From contig JAITGK010000016.1 in the NCBI GenBank assembly GCA_031280635.1, forward strand, positions 1-55,227: a stretch of DNA of 55,227 nucleotides, given 5' to 3'. The DNA is from Synergistaceae bacterium. Its GTDB lineage: Bacteria > Synergistota > Synergistia > Synergistales > Aminobacteriaceae. Below the pieces are notes generated by a model. It saw nothing but the letters and a program-made list of their open reading frames with translations, was not told where the DNA came from and made no database searches. Made by a program: the position numbers and the translations under genes. Positions within the stretch are counted from its first letter, which is position 1. The number at the start of each line of letters is the position of its first letter. Below are positions 51,464 through 55,227 of this stretch, in pieces.

Positions 51464-52740
51464 TAGAGTCTACCGCGTATGATCTCCCAGCAGCGCCGGG
51501 CAGCGCCGCCTATGGAGTCAAAGTACTTCTGGCAGGCCCGTTGCGCCCGCTCCCTTTCCCTAGGCTCCAACGCCTCTAACCAGGCGTCCGAGAGGCTTTT
51601 CGCGTCCGTTACGGTTCGCGACGCCCCAAGTTTGTCCATCCGAGCTGTGTCTGGAAAGTCGCTCATATACGGACCATGCGTGACCTGAATCCCAAATAAC
51701 GCGGGCTCCATCAAGTTTTGACCTCCCTTGGGCGCCAGGCTGCCGCCGATGAAGGCCGCGTCCACGGTGGGGTAAAGCTCGAATAGCACCCCAATTTTAT
51801 CCACGACCAAAACATCCCAATCCGACGTCTGAGCCGATAGAAGGGCCGCCTTTCCGTAAGCCCGGGCCACAGTCGCTATGCGGGACGCTCGCTGGGGATG
51901 TCGCGGGGTGATGACGAGGCGCGCCGCCGGAAACGTTTCCCGCGTCTTTCCAAAAGCGTCGAGTACGGTCTCGTCCTCCCCTTTATGGGTGCTGCCCGCC
52001 AGGAAGAGGGGGGCCTTACCCCTGCGCAAACACGCCCATTTTCCGGCATTTACTAGGTCTTTGCGCGCTAACATCGCGTCCACCTTGCAATCGCCTGCCG
52101 TGATGATCTTCCCCTCCGGGACGCCTAGACTCAAAAACGCCTCTTTGTCGGCCTCATAGCGTACCAGCAAGCGCTCAAAACAGCAGAGGACGCCGCGCCA
52201 GAAGCGCCGCTGTCTTTGAAGCTTCCGGGCGCTTTCCTCGGAAAGCCGGCCATTGGCCAGGAACGCGGGGATATTCCTTTCCCGCAGCGCGGCCAGCATG
52301 TTGGGCCAACGTTCCGTCTCCATCGCCACATAGACCTTGGGTTGGAGCGCGTCGAGGGCTCGGTTCACAAAACGCGGAAGGTCCCATGGGTTGTAGATCA
52401 TCGCGTCCACGCAACGGACGGCCAATTTTTCCGCCATCTCCCAACCTGTAGTCGTCACGGTGGAAAGGACACGGGGTAACCCGTTCGCCTCTTTCGCCGC
52501 CATAAGCAAGGGAAACGCCGATTGCACCTCCCCCACCGACACCGCGTGAACCCACAAAACACCTTGCGGCGCGTCAGGTCCGAACTCTCCCATGCGCTCC
52601 TTCAGTCCGACCTTGTACTTTTTCTTAAGCCGAGAAAGCCCTCCCCACGCAAAAAACGCGGAAACGCTCGCCCGATAAACACCCATTCCCAGTCGATAAG
52701 GCCACGCCTCAAAGGCCGCCTGCGCTTCGTCCCGATCCAT
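51463..52740 (-). CDS. waaA: 3-deoxy-D-manno-octulosonic-acid transferase
   Basis: Adds Kdo residues to lipid A at the inner membrane. The 425 residues contain the KdtA N-terminal glycosyltransferase domain with VLWVHAVSVGEVQSAFPL and the acceptor-side ETERWPNML, and the C-terminal domain with AGSTHKGEDETVL, GGSLAPKGGQNLMEPA. I use the ATG at 52740, five bases after GGAGG; another ATG lies six codons upstream. Together with hldE it shows that the organism makes LPS. Confidence 0.94.
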   Translation of the reverse strand: MDRDEAQAAFEAWPYRLGMGVYRASVSAFFAWGGLSRLKKKYKVGLKERMGEFGPDAPQGVLWVHAVSVGEVQSAFPLLMAAKEANGLPRVLSTVTTTGWEMAEKLAVRCVDAMIYNPWDLPRFVNRALDALQPKVYVAMETERWPNMLAALRERNIPAFLANGRLSEESARKLQRQRRFWRGVLCCFERLLVRYEADKEAFLSLGVPEGKIITAGDCKVDAMLARKDLVNAGKWACLRRGKAPLFLAGSTHKGEDETVLDAFGKTRETFPAARLVITPRHPQRASRIATVARAYGKAALLSAQTSDWDVLVVDKIGVLFELYPTVDAAFIGGSLAPKGGQNLMEPALFGIQVTHGPYMSDFPDTARMDKLGASRTVTDAKSLSDAWLEALEPRERERAQRACQKYFDSIGGAARRCWEIIRGRL

Positions 52741-52760
52741 TACAGCCTCCGCTTGCATCT

Positions 52761-52855
52761 AGAGCCGTTGGCTCTTTTCTGCGCAAAATTTTTGCCGTTT
52801 ATATCCGGTTTTTGATCTCTTATTTCTGCGCGTAATTATGCAACTCGCTATAAAA
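52761..52855 (+). repeat. Dispersed repeat R2, full-length copy
   Basis: A 95-bp element starting with the hairpin AGAGCCGTTGGCTCT, then TTTTGCCGTTTATATCCGG, TTTTTGATCTCTTATTTCTG and ending ATTATGCAACTCGCTATAAA. Copies or fragments are at 126-174, 29052-29129, 36832-36858 and 40893-40956. All are intergenic. Confidence 0.8.
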
Positions 52856-52886
52856 AGAGGCCGCGGGGGTCACCTTGCCCCCGCGG
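52850..52886 (-). terminator. Terminator of the vWA gene
   Basis: Perfect 9-bp stem CCGCGGGGG/CCCCCGCGG with an 8-base loop (52861-52886). On the minus strand it is followed by CCTCTTTTTA. It lies 22 bases after the stop of the vWA gene. Confidence 0.85.
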
Positions 52887-52907
52887 TTCGCTGTTTCCTT
52901 TGTGTTT

Positions 52908-54251
52908 TCACTTTCCCTTTCCGACGGAGGTTTGTTGGTTCTTTTGGATAAAGGCCTTGTTCAAAACGCCTTTACGACTCTCAGAGGTCATGGAGTTGTT
53001 CATACTCAGGGATTCGGCCAGGGTCTCGAAATCTTTCGCTTCGTTTTCAAACTCCGCCTGCATGGGCGCGGGGGCGGCGGGACTCATGCTTTTCATGGCT
53101 TCGGCGCGCCCGCTCAAAAGCTTGGAGGCCTTGTCGGCTTGTCCTTCGTCCACTAGACGCACCGCCTCCTCACGGATCTCCGCGTTAAGGGCGAAAGCCT
53201 TCTGCGCGGCGATTTGAGGGTGACGGTTCTTCTCCACTTCCCGCGCGTCCTTCGTGAAGGTGAGTCGCAGAGGAGCTTCCCTCGTTTCAACGCGTCCTGT
53301 GCTGGGGTCGAGATACTCCAACTTCACCGTCGCCACGACTGTTTCCTTGAACGTTTCGGGGATTTCCACCTCAAACAAGGCGTACTTTTCCTCACCGTAA
53401 AGGTTATCAATGGAGACCTCGACGCTCGTCCTGTCCTCTCGTAGCGCCCCACGCCCCACGGAACCCGTCGCCCGCGCGCCCTCCTGACAGGTGAGCATAA
53501 CTCGAACTTTCCGCGCCGTGAGCATGGTCGCGTCGTCCATATCCCGCGCGAAGATGTCGGAAAGAGCGCCAGCGTGTTTAGCGAAGTAGGCGTTGCCACC
53601 GCTCTCCGCCGCCAGGGCGGTCATGAGGTCTTCATCGTAGTCCAGTCCAAGCCCGATGGTGGTGACGGTCATCTCCCTCCTTGCCAGGACCCGCCCGAAG
53701 TTCGCCAGTTCTCGCGCCGAGGAAGGTCCCACGTTGGCAAGTCCGTCGGAAAGCAGGATAATGCGTGGGATATACCCCTCTCCTACAAAGGGACGGAGTT
53801 GCTCCGCGCCAAGCTTCACGCCGTCGTAGAGCGCGGTGTTTCCTCCCGGCTGGAGGAGGGAAATCGATCGAGACAGGGATTTGTCGGCGGCGCTTCTGGC
53901 CGGTACCGCCACGCGAGCCCGGGAGTCGTAGACAACCACCGTCGCCACATCCTGACCGTCCAACCTGTATAGAGCCTCCAGCGCGCCGCTCTTTGCGTTT
54001 TCCATCTTGCCGCCAGAGGCCATAGATCCGGACTTATCCAGCACCAGAGCCACAGCCAACGGTACTCGCCTTCTCCCTCTGCTCTCCGGTCGTACCAGAG
54101 CTCGGACAGTTATTGTCTGCCGACTGTTTGCCAAGACGACAGGTGTGTCTGCATCCACCTCGAAAGCCACCGACTCCGCTTCCGCCGAGTACGCGCTCAT
54201 CAGGCACGCCGACAGCGCGGCCAACAAGAAAATTTTTTTCACGCGGGACAT
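52908..54251 (-). CDS. Secreted von Willebrand factor A domain protein
   Basis: A 447-residue envelope protein. The N-terminus (MSRVKKIFLLAALSAC) fits a lipoprotein signal with lipobox LSAC, though a normal Sec signal ending near YSAEA is also possible. A vWA domain occupies about 65-240 with the metal site DKSGS at 72-76 and LSDGLANVG. A beta-sandwich-like region and a helical C-terminus follow. Such proteins bind ligands or other proteins through the metal site; the partner is unknown. The ATG follows GGAGGTGA by eight bases, and a terminator stands behind the gene. Confidence 0.85.
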   Translation of the reverse strand: MSRVKKIFLLAALSACLMSAYSAEAESVAFEVDADTPVVLANSRQTITVRALVRPESRGRRRVPLAVALVLDKSGSMASGGKMENAKSGALEALYRLDGQDVATVVVYDSRARVAVPARSAADKSLSRSISLLQPGGNTALYDGVKLGAEQLRPFVGEGYIPRIILLSDGLANVGPSSARELANFGRVLARREMTVTTIGLGLDYDEDLMTALAAESGGNAYFAKHAGALSDIFARDMDDATMLTARKVRVMLTCQEGARATGSVGRGALREDRTSVEVSIDNLYGEEKYALFEVEIPETFKETVVATVKLEYLDPSTGRVETREAPLRLTFTKDAREVEKNRHPQIAAQKAFALNAEIREEAVRLVDEGQADKASKLLSGRAEAMKSMSPAAPAPMQAEFENEAKDFETLAESLSMNNSMTSESRKGVLNKAFIQKNQQTSVGKGK

Positions 54252-54308
54252 TTCAATCACCTCCGAGGGTTAATTATACAAAAAGCGTTAAACGCTCGTC
54301 AACGAAGT

Positions 54309-54701
54309 TCATTTTGGTGAATTCTCCTTATAGTACACGGCGAACTCCTTATCGTGCACCAGGATGTGTCCCTTGAGCCAGCTCGCGGCGGTTTTGTTGA
54401 TCTTCAGCAACACCGGCAACTTGTCGCTTCCCTTGTCGTATTCCTCTTTCAGTTTTTTGAACGCTGCCACGAAATCCGCGTGCAGCTTTCTGTGGGGCGC
54501 TGCCTTGGGGTAGCGCGCCCTGATGTGGATGAGCTGCTCATCCCGAAAGTGTTTTTCCACGTACTCCCCAAGAAATTTTAGAGTCTGTGGAACACGGTCA
54601 GCGTTGTTCCTGTCGAACAAAATATCGATCTGCCTAAAAAGCTCCTTGTGCTGGTCGTCGATGGCGGGTATTCCAAGTTCGAGAGATTTGTTCCAAAGCA
54701 T
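54309..54701 (-). CDS. Bacteriohemerythrin
   Basis: A 130-residue di-iron protein that binds oxygen or senses it. The iron-ligand pattern of the family is complete: IDDQHKEL, then YVEKHFRDEQL, HRKLHADF and WLKGHILVHDKEF. It starts with the usual MLWNKSLELGIPAID. GGAGGT precedes both the ATG at 54701 and a TTG two codons upstream. In an anaerobe it probably handles oxygen. Confidence 0.92.
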   Translation of the reverse strand: MLWNKSLELGIPAIDDQHKELFRQIDILFDRNNADRVPQTLKFLGEYVEKHFRDEQLIHIRARYPKAAPHRKLHADFVAAFKKLKEEYDKGSDKLPVLLKINKTAASWLKGHILVHDKEFAVYYKENSPK

Positions 54702-54934
54702 TGCCAAATTACCTCCTTTTCCATCTCAGCCATCTTCTTATCTCATTATCTCACCCATCAATGAAGAACCTACCTAGGACGTGTTTGAAAACTAACCTAC
54801 TCCAACAAAAAAACAGCCATTTTCAGGCAGTTCTTTAATGTATTTATCTTAGGATAGGAGTTTTAAAACAAGCCCTAATAAAACATTTATACAGGGATAG
54901 TTTATCACAAATTTTATTTTCCATGTAGTAGGTA

Positions 54935-55110
54935 AAAATCTCCGGCTTTAGCCGGAGAGCTTTCAGCAAGCTCTTTTGAAAAGTGTGATAGTGTAATCTC
55001 AAGAGGTGATGGGAGCGCGGCAGTACAGACATTCGAGTCACGTCACATATGAGATTCAATATCACTTTGTGTGGATAACGAAATACCGTTACAAAGCGCT
55101 TAAAAATCAG
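54935..55110 (+). mobile_element. IS200/IS605-type element, left-end fragment
   Basis: Begins with an imperfect-spaced 8-bp hairpin TCTCCGGC/GCCGGAGA with loop TTTA (54939-54958), the type of subterminal hairpin recognised by TnpA. The start of the tnpA gene follows. It is cut at about 55110 by the R4 repeat. The 230 bases between the hemerythrin gene and this hairpin hold nothing recognisable. Confidence 0.8.
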
Positions 55111-55128
55111 AAAGTGTTGCCCAAGTAA
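55009..55128 (+). pseudogene. tnpA: Truncated IS200-type transposase TnpA
   Basis: The ATG at 55009, after AAGAGGTG, opens a frame of 39 codons. Residues 6-31 (YRHSSHVTYEIQYHFVWITK and on) match the N-terminus of Y1-type IS200 transposases, which have about 130-150 residues. From about residue 34 the frame runs into the R4 repeat and stops at 55126-55128, so the HUH motif and catalytic Tyr are missing. Confidence 0.85.
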
Positions 55129-55227
55129 TGATCATATTGCGACAAATCCGCGTGTCATATGGTTTTTCAACACGTGTGTCATTATTTTTGAAAATCATTG
55201 TGCTGCATGTGTTTAGTTTAAAAATAT
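55110..55227. repeat. 118-bp IS-associated repeat R4, copy 2
   Basis: Second copy of 36675-36792 in the same orientation with two substitutions. It starts exactly where the IS200 transposase breaks off and continues beyond the window edge, so it is likely the end of an element inserted into the IS200 copy. Confidence 0.85.

Noticed and set aside
54844-55065. Minus-strand frame of 73 codons at the right edge
   Set aside because: It is antisense to the IS200 left end and its tnpA start, without any domain.

Overview
The window reads as a piece of chromosome from a motile Gram-negative bacterium, most likely a member of the Synergistota; this is inferred from gene order and protein features, not from a database match. 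LPS-core and outer-membrane genes (waaA, hldE, ugd, a TolC-type channel) sit with a flagellar gene order of the Gram-positive/Thermotoga/Synergistota type: FliY, FlbD, a short FlgD, and an embedded soluble transglycosylase. The metabolic genes suit an amino-acid or ketone-body fermenter: a 3-hydroxybutyrate/acetoacetate CoA-transferase operon, a GntP-type permease, hypA and a D-glutamate-cyclase-like protein. No rRNA, tRNA or CRISPR array was seen.

Layout. 0.2-3.5 kb (minus): a small membrane-anchored protein, a DUF4392/glutamate-cyclase-like enzyme, pfkA and a secreted coiled-coil protein. 3.9-15.2 kb (minus): the distal half of the flagellar operon, flgE-flbD-motA-motB-fliL-fliM-fliY-cheY-fliO-fliP-fliQ-fliR-flhB. 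15.4-22.2 kb (minus): a tolC-macA-macB efflux operon with its two-component system. 22.4-24.0 kb (minus): a membrane-fused spermidine-synthase-like protein. 24.3-28.9 kb (plus): bdh-atoD-atoA-3-hydroxyacyl-CoA dehydrogenase-permease. 29.2-33.7 kb (minus): hypA, an MsbA-like ABC exporter, a secreted ankyrin protein and a J-domain-like membrane protein. 34.0-36.7 kb (plus): a giant flagellin. 36.7-37.7 kb: insertion-sequence debris. 38.1-40.9 kb (plus): ugd-hldE. 41.1-50.1 kb (minus): the proximal half of the flagellar operon, fliE-F-G-H-I-J-slt-motE-fliK-flgD, with a good housekeeping-type promoter in front and a hairpin terminator behind. 50.3-54.7 kb (minus): CobU-like, cobS, waaA, a vWA protein and a bacteriohemerythrin. 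The right edge holds an IS200-type transposase start cut by a 118-bp repeat that also lies directly behind the flagellin gene.

The two flagellar blocks have the same orientation and together give one continuous ancestral order, so the 26 kb between flgD and flgE looks like an accessory block that split the operon. The most unusual content is structural. The flagellin (893 aa) carries a glycine-rich parallel beta-helix, resembling carbohydrate-binding or adhesin repeats, between normal D0/D1 ends. The hook protein FlgE (854 aa) carries its own PAGT-type beta-solenoid-like repeat. Together they suggest a flagellum with adhesive or armoured surfaces. FlhB also has NPTT in place of the near-universal NPTH autocleavage motif. 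Several families of short dispersed intergenic repeats run through the window.
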